Shown in pieces: positions 19,645 to 29,046 of a stretch of 64,000 bases of DNA (position 1 is the first letter of the stretch; each line of letters begins with the position of its first letter). This DNA comes from Bog-473 sp963744225 (GTDB lineage: Bacteria > Actinomycetota > Acidimicrobiia > Acidimicrobiales > RAAP-2): assembly GCA_963744225.1 (NCBI GenBank), contig CAVUSV010000004.1:930001-994000 (forward strand), read 5' to 3'. The position numbers and the translations under genes are program-made. The notes beneath the pieces were generated by a model. It was given only the letters and a program-made list of their open reading frames with translations, was not told the DNA's origin and did not search any database.

Positions 19645-20930
19645 GGGTCTGCGTCGTCGGCAGCGGCGGCCGCGAGCACACGCTCGCCCACGTCCTGGCG
19701 CGTACGGCGGATGTCGTGGTGACGCCGGGCAACCCGGGCATGGCACCCCCCGTGAGCGTCATGGCGGACGTGCCCGTTGAGGAGATCGAGGCCGACCTCT
19801 ACGTGATCGGGCCCGAGGCCCCACTGGTGGCCGGCCTGGCCGACCGCCTGCGCGCCCAGGGCAGAGCCGTCATGGGCCCCGGCGCCGACGGCGCGCTGCT
19901 CGAGGGGTCCAAGGCCTTCATGAAGGAGGTCCTGCACGCGGCCGGCGTCCCGACGGCGCGCTTCGCCACCTTCGACGCGCTCGAGACCGGTGCCGCCCTC
20001 GCCTTCCTCGAGACGTTGCCGGGGCCCTGGGTCATCAAGACGGACGGCCTCGCCGGCGGCAAGGGCGTGCTGGTGGCGCGCAGCCTCGACGAGGCGCGCG
20101 AGGACGTCACCGCCAAGTTGTCGGGCACCTCGTTCGGCGACGCGGGGCGGAACATCGTGATCGAGGAGGGCCTCGAGGGCGAAGAGTGCTCGCTCCTCGT
20201 GCTGTGCGATGGGACCGTTGCCGTGCCGCTCGTCCCCGCCCAGGACTTCAAGCGCATCGGCGACGGCGACGTGGGGCCCAATACCGGGGGCATGGGCGCC
20301 TACGCGCCGATGCCCCAGGTGGGGGCACGCGAGGTCGACGGCTTCATGGACACCGCTGTGCTCCCGCTCGTGGCGGAGCTGCGCCGCCGGGGGATCGACT
20401 ACCGCGGCGTGCTCTACGCGGGGCTCATGCTCGCCCCCGACGGTCCCCGCGTCATTGAGTACAACGTCCGCTTCGGCGACCCCGAAGCTCAGGTGGTGCT
20501 CCCGCTCCTGACCTCTGACGCCGCCGAGCTCTTCCTCGCGGTGGCGAACGGGGAGCTGGCCGGGTCGCGGCCGCCGGCCTTCTCGGGCGACGCCGCCGTC
20601 TGCGTCGTCCTCGCCTCGCAGGGCTATCCCGAGCGCCCGCGCACGGGTGACACCATTGAGGGGCTGGATCCCTCGGGCCAGTCGGTCGCCCGTGTCGACG
20701 GGGTCACTGTGTTCCACGCCGGCACCGGGCGTCACTCGCCCGACGGGCCCTTCCACACGGCCGGCGGGCGCGTGCTCGGCGTGACCGCGGTCGCCCCGAC
20801 GCTCGGCAAGGCGCGCGAGCGCGCCTATGCCGCCGCGGCGCCGATTGAATGGGAGGGTATGCAGATGCGTCACGACATCGCCGCTTCGGTGTCCGGCGAG
20901 GCGCTGCCGGCGCCCGGGATCGCTCGATGA
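19641..20930 (+). CDS. purD: Phosphoribosylamine-glycine ligase (GARS)
   Basis: A 429-residue ATP-grasp enzyme for the second step of de novo purine synthesis (phosphoribosylamine plus glycine to GAR). It starts at GTG 19641 with VRVCVVGSGGREHTLA. It contains KTDGLAGGKGVLVA, FKRIGDGDVGPNTGGMGAY and IEYNVRFGDPEAQVVLP, the standard PurD motifs. Length is normal. It overlaps the true end of purA by 4 bp and the start of purB by 4 bp (ATGA), so the genes are tightly coupled. Confidence 0.96.
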
Positions 20931-22231
20931 TTCCTCGCTACGCCCCGGCCGACATGGCTGCCCTGTTCAACGACACGGCCCGCTTCTCGCTCTGGCTCGA
21001 GGTGGAGCTGCTGGCCACCGAGGCCCAGGCAGCGCTCGGTGTCGTGCCCGCCGACGCGGCGGCCGCCTGCCGGGCCAAAGCACCCGCAGTCGATGACCTC
21101 TTCGTGGCCGAGGTCCTCGAACGCGAGAAGGTCACGGACCACGACGTGGCCGCCTTCGTCGACGTGGTGCAAGAACGCATCGGCGCGCCGGCGGGCTCGC
21201 ACATCCACTACGGGCTGACGTCCTCTGACGTGGTGGATACGGCGCTCTGCGCCACTCTCACCCGGGCGGCCGACCTCATCCTGGCCGACTTGGATGCCTT
21301 CGTGGCTGCGCTCAAGGCCCGAGCCCTCGAGCTGCTGCACGTCCCTGTCACTGGGCGCACCCACGGCATGCACGCCGAGCCGACGACCTTCGGGGTCAAG
21401 TTCGCGTTGTGGGCCCTGCAGGCCGACCGGGACCGGCGCCGGATGCGGGCCGCCCGCGCCGCAGTGGCGGTGGGCAAGCTGTCCGGCGCCGTCGGCACGT
21501 ATTCCAACATCGACCCCGAGGTCGAGGCCCGTGTCTGTGCGGCCCTCGGCCTCATCCCCGCGCCGGCCACGCAGGTGATCGCCCGGGACCGCCATGCCGA
21601 GTACTTCGCGGCTTGTGCCGGAATCGGCGCGACCGTCGAGCTCATGTGCACGGAGATCAGGCACTTGGCCCGCAGCGAGGTGGGCGAGGCGGAGGAGCCG
21701 TTCGGGGCCGGGCAGAAGGGCAGCTCCGCCATGCCGCACAAGCGCAACCCGATTCTTTCGGAGCGGCTCTGCGGCCTGGCCCGGTTGCTGCGCGGGTACC
21801 TGGGCGCCGGTCTCGAAGACGTGGCGCTGTGGCACGAGCGCGACATCTCCCACAGCTCGGTCGAGCGGGTGGCCCTGCCCGACGCCTCGATGTTGACCTG
21901 CTACATGCTGCGCAAGGCCACCGCGCTGGCGGCGGGCCTGGTGATCCACCCGGACCGCGCGCTGGCGAACCTCACGGAGGGCTCGCTGGGCCTCGTCTTC
22001 TCCCAGTCCGTGCTCTTGGCGCTGGTGGACGCCGGCCTGATCCGCGAAGAGGCCTACCGCATCGTCCAGCGCGACGCCCGCGCCGCCTGGGACGAGCGGC
22101 GCCCGCTGCGCGCCGTGCTCGAGGCCGACCCCGAGGTGCCGCTGAGCGCTGTCCAACTCGATGCGGCTTTCGACCTGTCCCGTACGCTGCGCCACGTCGA
22201 CCGTTTCGCCGACGCGCTGGTCTCACTCTGA
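20927..22231 (+). CDS. purB: Adenylosuccinate lyase
   Basis: A 434-residue fumarase-superfamily enzyme that releases fumarate from SAICAR and from adenylosuccinate, so it acts in both the IMP and AMP branches. Conserved parts are HIHYGLTSSDVVDTA, GRTHGMHAEPTTFG (catalytic His) and the mobile signature loop GQKGSSAMPHKRNPILSE (catalytic Ser). ATG 20927 overlaps the purD stop. Actinobacterial PurB of this length is usual. purC starts 16 bp after its stop. Confidence 0.96.
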   Translation: MIPRYAPADMAALFNDTARFSLWLEVELLATEAQAALGVVPADAAAACRAKAPAVDDLFVAEVLEREKVTDHDVAAFVDVVQERIGAPAGSHIHYGLTSSDVVDTALCATLTRAADLILADLDAFVAALKARALELLHVPVTGRTHGMHAEPTTFGVKFALWALQADRDRRRMRAARAAVAVGKLSGAVGTYSNIDPEVEARVCAALGLIPAPATQVIARDRHAEYFAACAGIGATVELMCTEIRHLARSEVGEAEEPFGAGQKGSSAMPHKRNPILSERLCGLARLLRGYLGAGLEDVALWHERDISHSSVERVALPDASMLTCYMLRKATALAAGLVIHPDRALANLTEGSLGLVFSQSVLLALVDAGLIREEAYRIVQRDARAAWDERRPLRAVLEADPEVPLSAVQLDAAFDLSRTLRHVDRFADALVSL

Positions 22232-22247
22232 TGGCCGCGCCGTGACG

Positions 22248-23138
22248 ATGGAGCTGCCCCGGGTCCACTCCGGCAAGGTGCGCGAGCTCTACGACGCCGG
22301 AGACGGGCGCCTCCTCATGGTGGCGTCGGACCGGGTCAGCGCGTTCGACGTCATCATGGCCGAGCCCATCTCCGACAAGGGACGCGTGCTGACCGCGATG
22401 ACCTCCTTTTGGAGCGAGGAGATGGCGGACGTCGTGCCGGGCACCATCGTGGCGGCAGACCCGGCGGCCATCGCCGACGCGCTGGGCGGCACCGCCCTGC
22501 CGGCGGACTGGGCCGGCCGTGCCGTCCTGGTGCGACGGGCTGAGATGCTCCAGCTCGAGTGCATCGTCCGGGGCTACCTGGCCGGGCAGGCCTACGAGGA
22601 GTACGAACGGGCCGGAACGGTGCACGGCACCACCATGCCGCCTGGTCTGCAGCTGGCGAGCCGGTTGGCCGAGCCGATCTTCACCCCGTCGACCAAGGCC
22701 GCCGAGGGCCACGACGTCAACATCGACTTTGCCGCCGCGGTCGACCTGGTGGGCCACGAGGCGGCCGCCGCCGCCCGGGACATCTGCCTCGAGCTGTACC
22801 TTCGCGCTGCGGCGCGCGCGGCCGAGGCGGGCTTCGTCCTCGCCGACACCAAGTTCGAGCTGGGGTACGTCGACGGTGCGCTCTGCCTGTGCGACGAGGT
22901 GTGCACGCCGGACTCTTCGCGCTACTGGCCCGCCGACCAGGTGGTGCCCGGCCGCACGCCACCCGCGTTCGACAAGCAGCCCCTGCGCGACTGGCTGGCG
23001 GCTCAGCCCTGGGACCGCACGCCGCCCCCGCCGCCGTTGCCGCCCGAGGTGACGAAGGCGCTGTCGGCGCGCTACGTCGCGGCCTATGAGCGGATAAGCG
23101 GGCGCTCGTTGGACGACTGGTACGGTGCGACGCCATGA
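22248..23138 (+). CDS. purC: SAICAR synthetase
   Basis: A 296-residue enzyme that couples aspartate to CAIR with ATP. It begins MELPRVHSGKVRELYDAGDGRLLMVASDRVSAFD. It also has the LQLECIVRGYLAG-type motif, TPSTKAAEGHDVNI and LADTKFELGYVDG, all family markers. GTG 22242 two codons upstream is an alternative start; neither has a strong ribosome binding site, so coupling to purB is likely. The stop overlaps the purS ATG by 4 bp. The length is in the yeast/actinobacterial range (about 290-300 aa). Confidence 0.95.
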   Translation: MELPRVHSGKVRELYDAGDGRLLMVASDRVSAFDVIMAEPISDKGRVLTAMTSFWSEEMADVVPGTIVAADPAAIADALGGTALPADWAGRAVLVRRAEMLQLECIVRGYLAGQAYEEYERAGTVHGTTMPPGLQLASRLAEPIFTPSTKAAEGHDVNIDFAAAVDLVGHEAAAAARDICLELYLRAAARAAEAGFVLADTKFELGYVDGALCLCDEVCTPDSSRYWPADQVVPGRTPPAFDKQPLRDWLAAQPWDRTPPPPPLPPEVTKALSARYVAAYERISGRSLDDWYGATP

Positions 23139-23386
23139 GGTTCCGGGCGCGCGTGGAGGTGCAGCTGCGCCCCGGGATCGCCGACCCGGAGGGGGCCACC
23201 ATTGAGCGGGCGCTCCCCGCGCTTGGCTTCGACGGCGTCGGGCACGTCCGCGCCGGGCGCTCGTTCAGTTTCGAAGTCGACGCGCCCGACGAGGGGGCGG
23301 CGCGCACGACGGCGACCGAGCTCGCCGACCGCTTACTGGCCAACCCTGTGATTGAGCAGAGCCGGCTCGAGCTCGAGGCGCTCTGA
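23135..23386 (+). CDS. purS: FGAM synthase subunit PurS
   Basis: An 83-residue small subunit of the three-part formylglycinamidine synthase (PurS-PurQ-PurL). It bridges PurQ and PurL in the cytosol and helps channel ammonia. The sequence FRARVEVQLRPGIADPEGATIERALPALGF and FSFEVDAPDEGAA fit the family fold. It overlaps purC (ATGA) and is followed by purQ after 1 bp, although purL itself lies 2.7 kb further on. Confidence 0.93.
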   Translation: MRFRARVEVQLRPGIADPEGATIERALPALGFDGVGHVRAGRSFSFEVDAPDEGAARTTATELADRLLANPVIEQSRLELEAL

Positions 23387-23387
23387 G

Positions 23388-24068
23388 ATGGCGCCGCGCA
23401 TCGGCGTCGTCGTCTTCCCGGGGACGAACTGTGAGCACGATGTCGTGCAGGCCGCCGAGGCAGCGGGCGGGATGGGTGTCCTCCTCTGGCACGGCACGGC
23501 GCATCTCGGGGCCGTCGACGCCGTCGTGCTGCCGGGCGGCTTCGCCCACGGCGACTACCTGCGCCCGGGCGCCCTGGCCCGGTTCTCGCCCGTCATGGAG
23601 GCGGTGGCCGAGTTTGCCCGCGCCGGCGGGCCGGTGATCGGCATTTGCAACGGCTTCCAGGTCCTGACCGAGGCGGGACTGCTTCCCGGTGCGCTCCAGA
23701 AGAACGGGCGGTTGCGCTTTCTGTGCCAACCGGCCCGGCTGGTGGTTGCCTCGACGGCATCGGTGTTGACTTCCACGGCGGCGGTCGGCGACGAGCTCGT
23801 CATCCCTATCAACCACTTCTCAGGCAACTACATCTGCGACGACGCCACGCGGCAGCGCCTGCAGGCGGAGGATCGGATCGTGTTGCGCTACGCCGAGAAC
23901 CCGAACGGCTCGTTGGATGCCATCGCCGGCATCGCCAACGAGGCGGGCAACGTGGTCGGCCTCATGCCCCACCCCGAGCGCGCCAGCTCGGCGCTGCTCG
24001 GCTCCCAGGATGGGCTGGTGCTGCTGCGGTCGCTGGTCGCCGCGGCGTCTGCCCGCGTGGCCGCCTAA
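23388..24068 (+). CDS. purQ: FGAM synthase glutaminase subunit PurQ
   Basis: A 226-residue class I glutamine amidotransferase that supplies ammonia to PurL. It has VVVFPGTNCEHDVVQA at the N-terminus, the nucleophile elbow GICNGFQVL (Cys), and the catalytic His-Glu in GLMPHPERAS. ATG 23388 was chosen because it directly follows the purS stop and gives the family N-terminus MAPRIGVVVFPG. It is the last gene of the first purine block. A 26-bp inverted repeat follows the stop after 46 bp. Confidence 0.95.
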   Translation: MAPRIGVVVFPGTNCEHDVVQAAEAAGGMGVLLWHGTAHLGAVDAVVLPGGFAHGDYLRPGALARFSPVMEAVAEFARAGGPVIGICNGFQVLTEAGLLPGALQKNGRLRFLCQPARLVVASTASVLTSTAAVGDELVIPINHFSGNYICDDATRQRLQAEDRIVLRYAENPNGSLDAIAGIANEAGNVVGLMPHPERASSALLGSQDGLVLLRSLVAAASARVAA

Positions 24069-24114
24069 CGGCTCGGAGGGCGCCGCGACTTCCGCCGTCT
24101 CGGCATGTTTTCTA

Positions 24115-24140
24115 AACTGTCAACGAACTCGTTTATGGTT
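24115..24140 (+). repeat. 26-bp inverted repeat element, copy B
   Basis: AACTGTCAAC-gaactc-GTTTATGGTT: 10-bp arms (7 of 10 complementary), 6-bp spacer, followed by TTTCAGAG. It sits 46 bp after the purQ stop, between convergent genes. Geometry and sequence match copies A and C. Confidence 0.65.
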
Positions 24141-24215
24141 TTCAGAGCCGACCCATGTCGGCTTCCCGCGCCCGCCCCCCGCCCAGCCTCGGAGGGCACT
24201 CCTGAGGCACCCGGC

Positions 24216-24644
24216 TCAGGTCCGGGCGCGCGAGATCTCGGCCTTTTGGAGGACGGCAGCGCTCACGCCAGCGGCCCGCCACGTTCCATAGGTGATGCCC
24301 TTGCGCTCGCCGTAGGCCTTGGCCACCTTGGTGAACTGCTTTTCGAGCGCAGTGAGGTCCTTCACCTGGTCCACTCGGGAGCGCTCGTCCAGCAGGTCCT
24401 TCTGCTCTTGGAGCAGGTGGAGCCGGGTCAGCGCGTCGGCCCCGGCCAGCTGGGACTCGATGGCGCCCAGCCGACGGTCCATGGACGCCGGCGTGCGCTT
24501 GCGGCCCCGCTTGGGCTTGGAGGTCTCGAGCGCCTCGAGATAGTGACGGACGGTTGCACTCTCGGCGCGTCCACGAGCCAGTGCCGCCTTGTGGCCGCTG
24601 CTCATGGGCTTGCGAGGAGCCGAAGTATTTGTCTTTGTTGCCAT
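24216..24644 (-). CDS. Conserved hypothetical helical protein
   Basis: A 142-residue, highly charged, mostly helical protein. The basic N-terminus (residues 1-30) leads to RKRTPASMDRRLGAIESQLAGADALTRLHLLQEQKDLLDE, which looks like a coiled coil. The C-terminus is a small domain with GERKGITYGTWRAAGVSAAVLQKAGI-like sequence (here AEI). That tail resembles the C-terminal module of small actinobacterial nucleic-acid-associated proteins, but I cannot name the family. It interrupts the purine cluster and runs opposite to it. Its promoter would lie in the AT-rich 24645-24790 stretch. Confidence 0.7.
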   Translation of the reverse strand: MATKTNTSAPRKPMSSGHKAALARGRAESATVRHYLEALETSKPKRGRKRTPASMDRRLGAIESQLAGADALTRLHLLQEQKDLLDERSRVDQVKDLTALEKQFTKVAKAYGERKGITYGTWRAAGVSAAVLQKAEISRART

Positions 24645-24853
24645 GACCCCATTGTGACGCGCCGCGGCGACCTATATGCAGCAATTGTCCAAGTTTCTTT
24701 GTCACCGTTCGTCTCTGGTCCATTTTGTTCGGACGCGTGACGTGAATTGGTGCAATTGCGCGCGGAGAATGGTGCAATCCAGGTGGTCGATGGCGTCGCA
24801 TTGGACCGTTGGGCCGGGCCGATTTCATCGGGGGTTGGGATTACCCTGCTGGG

Positions 24854-25339
24854 GTGACGACTGCGGGCCCTGAGGTCGACGCACGGAGCCGGCGGATGAT
24901 CGCCGGCGTGTTGCTCGCGGTGGCACTTCTCATCGTGGCCTACTGGGTCGCCTGGCTGGCCCGCCGCTCCCTGGTCGCCTCGGCGCCGGGCGCAGGGTAC
25001 GTCCAGTTCGAAGACGCGTTCCCCCTGGCGGACGGTTGGCTGGTCCTCTGCGTGGTGGCCGCCGCCTTCTGCCTCTTGACGGCGCGTCGAGCGGCCCTCT
25101 TCTGGCTCCTGGCCGGTGGCGGTGCGGGCCTCTACCTGTTCGCCATGGACGTGCTCTACGACCTGCAACACGGAATCTGGGGCAAGGGGGGCAACGGCGT
25201 GATGGAGCTCGCCATCAACGTGGTGACCCTCGGCCTGTCCGTTTTCGCGTTGCACTGGGCCTGGGTGCACCGTGAGGGCTTGCTCGCTCCGTCCGCCCAT
25301 CCCACGTCGACCCGACCGGTCACCGAGCAAGCGGGCTGA
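24854..25339 (+). CDS. Hypothetical four-helix membrane protein
   Basis: A 161-residue protein starting at GTG 24854, with hydrophobic segments at about residues 15-35, 57-75, 80-97 and 116-137. It has short hydrophilic ends and no recognised motif. The GTG was preferred over upstream ATG 24809 because the added residues are not conserved-looking; ATG 24896 is another option. It lies inside the interruption of the purine cluster and is convergent with the patatin-like gene. No function can be assigned. Confidence 0.6.
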   Translation: MTTAGPEVDARSRRMIAGVLLAVALLIVAYWVAWLARRSLVASAPGAGYVQFEDAFPLADGWLVLCVVAAAFCLLTARRAALFWLLAGGGAGLYLFAMDVLYDLQHGIWGKGGNGVMELAINVVTLGLSVFALHWAWVHREGLLAPSAHPTSTRPVTEQAG

Positions 25340-25361
25340 GCCCGTTGCACGTCTGCAGTCG

Positions 25362-26636
25362 TCAACCCCCGACCGCCGTCCGGCGCTCCAGCACAAGCTG
25401 GCGGGCCTCGCCTTCGGTGCGCGGTACCCGGCCCCGTTCTCCCATTTCAATGACGAAGTCGGTGGCCGCCCGGACGCCGCTGCGGAACAGCTCGTCCCGC
25501 TTGTCGGGGGCGAGGCCGAAGTCCGTTGTCAAGACGCCCGCGTTGTCCACGAAGATGGTGCGGCCCGCAGTGGCGGCGTCAACGCTGCTGGCGTCCCACT
25601 CGTTCATCATGGTGTGCAGGCAGCCCCGCGCCTCGACGTAGGAAGAGTGGGCCGCTTGCGTGGCAGGGAACTGGGTCTGGAGCGAGGAGAGCTTGACGCC
25701 AATCGTGGGCCAGCGCGGCGGGGCGCCGTCCACCCGGTCGAAGGCATTGATGGGGAAATTGCGCAGCATGCCCCCATCGACCCACGTCACCGTGCCACCG
25801 TCGTGGTGGCGGGTGATGGTGCCCCCATCGGGGCTGGGCACGTCGACGTCGGCGGGCCGGGCCGTGAAGGTGACTGGCTCAAAGAAGAACGGGATGGACA
25901 TGGAGGCGCGTACCGCGTGGGCGACGTCCTGTTCGTCGCGGTCCTGCCCGTAGGAGTCGTAGTCCCAGGGCAGGCGAACCAGTTGGCCGCGGGTGATGTC
26001 GGCGGTGTGTACGACAAGTCTGTAGCGCCGGCTGACCGGGAGGCTCATGCCCGGATCGTCCTCCATGGTGATCTTGAGGTCGGCGAAGGTGTGGACGCCG
26101 AGGTCGTCCATGATCGGCTCGAGCCAGGTGAGGAGGAAGTTGCCGTCGTACACGCCCATGCGGTGGGTGAGGACAGCCGCATCCGACAATTTCTCGCCGG
26201 CGTTGCCGAAGTGGTGGTCCATGAACTCGTGCAACTTGCCCTTCGGTTGCATGAAGTCGGTGAAGGTGAGGTGGTCGAGGTAGCCCTTCAGGCTCGTCAT
26301 GGGGGCGCCCTTTTTCGCGATCGCCGCGATGAGCGCCGCCGCGATGGCGCCGGCACTGGAACCGGCCACCCGAGGGAACCGGTAGCCCGCTTCTGCCAGC
26401 ACGGCCACCGCGCCGACGATGCCGATGCCCTTGACTCCGCCGCCCTCGAGGGCAAGGTCAGCCACCAGTTCCTTCGGTCCGCCACCCTCACTCCACCCGT
26501 CCGACGCGAGGAGCCCGGCGGCTGCCTGCTCGAATTGCGCCTGGAGTGGCGGCACCCTCGTGTACCCGTACGGCGCTGCGGGGTCCATCACGATGTCCGC
26601 CGTTGGGGGTGATTGCCCTGTACCCGAAGCGGCCAT
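25362..26636 (-). CDS. Patatin-like phospholipase
   Basis: A 424-residue patatin-domain serine hydrolase. The oxyanion loop LALEGGGVKGIG lies at about residues 60-71, the nucleophile elbow VAGSSAGAIAAAL (GxSxG) about 25 residues later, and the catalytic dyad Asp in TWVDGGMLRNFPI, so Ser-Asp catalysis is intact. ATG 26636 is preceded by GAGAGGAG. It would hydrolyse acyl esters of lipids; no signal peptide is seen, so it is probably cytosolic or membrane-associated. It is divergent from purL and not functionally linked to purines. Confidence 0.9.
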   Translation of the reverse strand: MAASGTGQSPPTADIVMDPAAPYGYTRVPPLQAQFEQAAAGLLASDGWSEGGGPKELVADLALEGGGVKGIGIVGAVAVLAEAGYRFPRVAGSSAGAIAAALIAAIAKKGAPMTSLKGYLDHLTFTDFMQPKGKLHEFMDHHFGNAGEKLSDAAVLTHRMGVYDGNFLLTWLEPIMDDLGVHTFADLKITMEDDPGMSLPVSRRYRLVVHTADITRGQLVRLPWDYDSYGQDRDEQDVAHAVRASMSIPFFFEPVTFTARPADVDVPSPDGGTITRHHDGGTVTWVDGGMLRNFPINAFDRVDGAPPRWPTIGVKLSSLQTQFPATQAAHSSYVEARGCLHTMMNEWDASSVDAATAGRTIFVDNAGVLTTDFGLAPDKRDELFRSGVRAATDFVIEMGERGRVPRTEGEARQLVLERRTAVGG

Positions 26637-26738
26637 GCGAGCTCCTCTCGGGGGTGAGCGTATCGAGTCCCGCCCCTGCTTTCCCGCCCTCGAGCCGTGC
26701 GGGAGGGCCGCGTCGCGACCTCTATCGTGGTAGTCATC

Positions 26739-29015
26739 ATGACTCCCTCGGCCGAGGCGTTGCCGCATGAGCAGGCGCCGACTGAGGAGCCGCTCCACCG
26801 GGCGCTTGGTCTGACCGACGAGGAATTCGAGGCGGTGGGCAAGATCCTGGGTCGCCCGCCCAACCATCTCGAGCTCGCGCTGTACGCGGTGATGTGGAGC
26901 GAGCACTGCTCGTACAAGTCGTCGCGGTTGCATCTGCGGCGCCTGCCGACCGAGGGCGAACGGGTGCTGGTCGGCCCGGGTGAGAACGCGGGGGTGATCG
27001 ATGCCGGCGACGGCATCGCGGTCGCCATCCGCATCGAGAGCCACAACCACCCCTCGGCCATCGAGCCCTACCAGGGTGCGGCGACCGGGGTCGGCGGGAT
27101 CCTGCGCGACATCTTCACCATGGGGGCCCGTCCGTTGGCCGTCATGGACCCGTTGTTCTTCGGGCCCCCCGATGACGCGCGGCAGCGCTGGCTCGTCGAG
27201 GGCGTCGTCAGCGGGATCTCGGGTTACGGCAATTCGGTCGGCGTGCCGACAGTGGGCGGCGAGTTGACCTTCGACCCCTGCTACAGCCAGAACCCGCTCG
27301 TCAATGTGCTCTGCATGGGAGCGTTGCCGGTGGAGCGGCTGGTCCTTGGGATCGCCTCCGGTCCGGGCAATCTGGCCGTGCTGCTGGGTTCGAGCACCGG
27401 ACGCGACGGTATTGGGGGTGTCAGCGTGCTCGCCTCGGCTGGATTCAGCGGTGAGGAGGCGGGCGCCGCAGACGACACCAAGCGACCGAGCGTCCAGGTG
27501 GGCGACCCCTTCGAGGAGAAGCGTCTCATCGAGGCCTGCCTCGAGCTGCTCGACACCAAGCTGGTCGTGGGCATCCAGGACCTTGGTGGCGCCGGCCTGG
27601 CCTGTGCCACCAGCGAGACGGCGGCCCGGGGCGGCGTCGGCATGGACGTGGACGTGTCTGTGGTGCCCCGGCGCGAAGAGGGCATGGAGCCGTGGGAGGT
27701 GATGACGAGCGAGAGCCAAGAGCGCATGCTGGCCATCGTCACGCCGGAGTCGTGGCCGGCGGTGGCGGAGATCTGTGCCAAGTGGGAGGTGCGGGCGACC
27801 GTCATCGCCACCGTGACGCCGCCCGACGCCGACGGCGAGGGCCGGCTGCGCATCCGGGACGGGCGGACCGGACCAGTGCTGGCCGATGTGCCGGCGGCCT
27901 CGCTCTCCGAGGACGCTCCGCTCTATGACCGGCCCCGGCAGGCGCCTGCGCCAGTGCGGACCGAGCCGCCGCCGCCGCCCACGGATTGTGCCAGCGACCT
28001 TCTGGCGCTGCTGCGCTCACCTGGTTGGGTGTACCGCCAGTACGACCACCAGCTGTTCTTGAACACCGTGGTCGGGCCCGGGGAGGACGCGGCCCTCCTC
28101 CGGCTGGCCGGACCTGGGCTGCCCCACTCGGCGCGGGGCGTCGCGCTGACGACCGACTCCAATCCGCGCGCCTGTGCGCTCGATCCGCGTGCGGGGACGG
28201 CGCTCATCCTCGCCGAAGCCGTCGCGAACCTGGCCTGCGTCGGGGGGACGCCGGCCGCGGTCGTGAACTGCCTCAACTTCGGGAACCCGGAGCACCCAGC
28301 GGTGATGTGGCAGCTCTCCGAGTGCATCGACGGTCTGGCGGAGTCCTGCCGCGCCCTCTCGCTCCCGGTCATCGGGGGCAACGTCAGCTTCTACAACGAG
28401 AGCGGAGGGTCCGACATCGATCCCACCCCGGTGCTCGGGGTCCTGGGGCTCGTCGACGCTGTCCACGCGCCACCGCCCGGGCTGGGCTGGACCGAGGGCG
28501 ACGCCGTCGTGGTGTTGGGGGCGAGGGCGGCGACGGACGGGTCCTACCCCCTCGAGGGCTCGCGCTGGGCCACCGAGCGACGGGAGCACCGTGCCGGCCG
28601 TGTCCCGCCCGTCGACTTCAGCGCGCACGCATCCGTGTGCGCCTTCGTCGCTGCTCTCGTCGCCGACCAGGTGGGCGCCGCCGCCGGTGTGCCGTTGCTG
28701 CATGCCGTCCACGACGTCTCGGCAGGCGGCCTCGCCGTCGCCCTGGCCGAGATGGCGGTGCGCGCTCGGGTGGGCTGTGTGCTTGAGGTGGAGGATCCGG
28801 CCGAACTGTTCAGCGAGCTGCCATCCCGCTTCGTCGTTGCGACGGCCGTCCCGGACGAGGTGTGCGCCCGCGCGAGTGCCGATGGGATCCCCGCCTTCGT
28901 CGCCGGCCAGGCCCGGGGGGATCAGTTCGTCGTGGGGTCCCTCGTGGATCTGCCCATGGACGCCCTGCGGGAGGCACACGAGGGGAATCTGGCCCTGGCC
29001 CTGGGCGACTTGTGA
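26739..29015 (+). CDS. purL: FGAM synthase large subunit PurL
   Basis: A 758-residue small-type PurL, the ATP-dependent catalytic subunit that turns FGAR into FGAM with ammonia from PurQ. It has the MWSEHCSYKSSR motif, IESHNHPSAIEPYQGAATGVGGI, GVPTVGGE, VGIQDLGGAGLACATSE, and a second AIR-synthase-like half with GGNVSFYNES and HDVSAGGLAVALAEM. Length matches the PurSQL type. ATG 26739 was chosen by family length. It begins the second purine block, 102 bp from the divergent patatin-like gene. Confidence 0.96.
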   Translation: MTPSAEALPHEQAPTEEPLHRALGLTDEEFEAVGKILGRPPNHLELALYAVMWSEHCSYKSSRLHLRRLPTEGERVLVGPGENAGVIDAGDGIAVAIRIESHNHPSAIEPYQGAATGVGGILRDIFTMGARPLAVMDPLFFGPPDDARQRWLVEGVVSGISGYGNSVGVPTVGGELTFDPCYSQNPLVNVLCMGALPVERLVLGIASGPGNLAVLLGSSTGRDGIGGVSVLASAGFSGEEAGAADDTKRPSVQVGDPFEEKRLIEACLELLDTKLVVGIQDLGGAGLACATSETAARGGVGMDVDVSVVPRREEGMEPWEVMTSESQERMLAIVTPESWPAVAEICAKWEVRATVIATVTPPDADGEGRLRIRDGRTGPVLADVPAASLSEDAPLYDRPRQAPAPVRTEPPPPPTDCASDLLALLRSPGWVYRQYDHQLFLNTVVGPGEDAALLRLAGPGLPHSARGVALTTDSNPRACALDPRAGTALILAEAVANLACVGGTPAAVVNCLNFGNPEHPAVMWQLSECIDGLAESCRALSLPVIGGNVSFYNESGGSDIDPTPVLGVLGLVDAVHAPPPGLGWTEGDAVVVLGARAATDGSYPLEGSRWATERREHRAGRVPPVDFSAHASVCAFVAALVADQVGAAAGVPLLHAVHDVSAGGLAVALAEMAVRARVGCVLEVEDPAELFSELPSRFVVATAVPDEVCARASADGIPAFVAGQARGDQFVVGSLVDLPMDALREAHEGNLALALGDL

Positions 29016-29046
29016 CCCAGCGGGCCTGTGCGACAATGGGTGCCGC

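Noticed and set aside
25362..27719. A 785-codon minus-strand frame joining the patatin-like gene with sequence antisense to purL
   Set aside because: Only the part up to 26636 is patatin; the upstream part is antisense to purL and shows shadow-frame composition.
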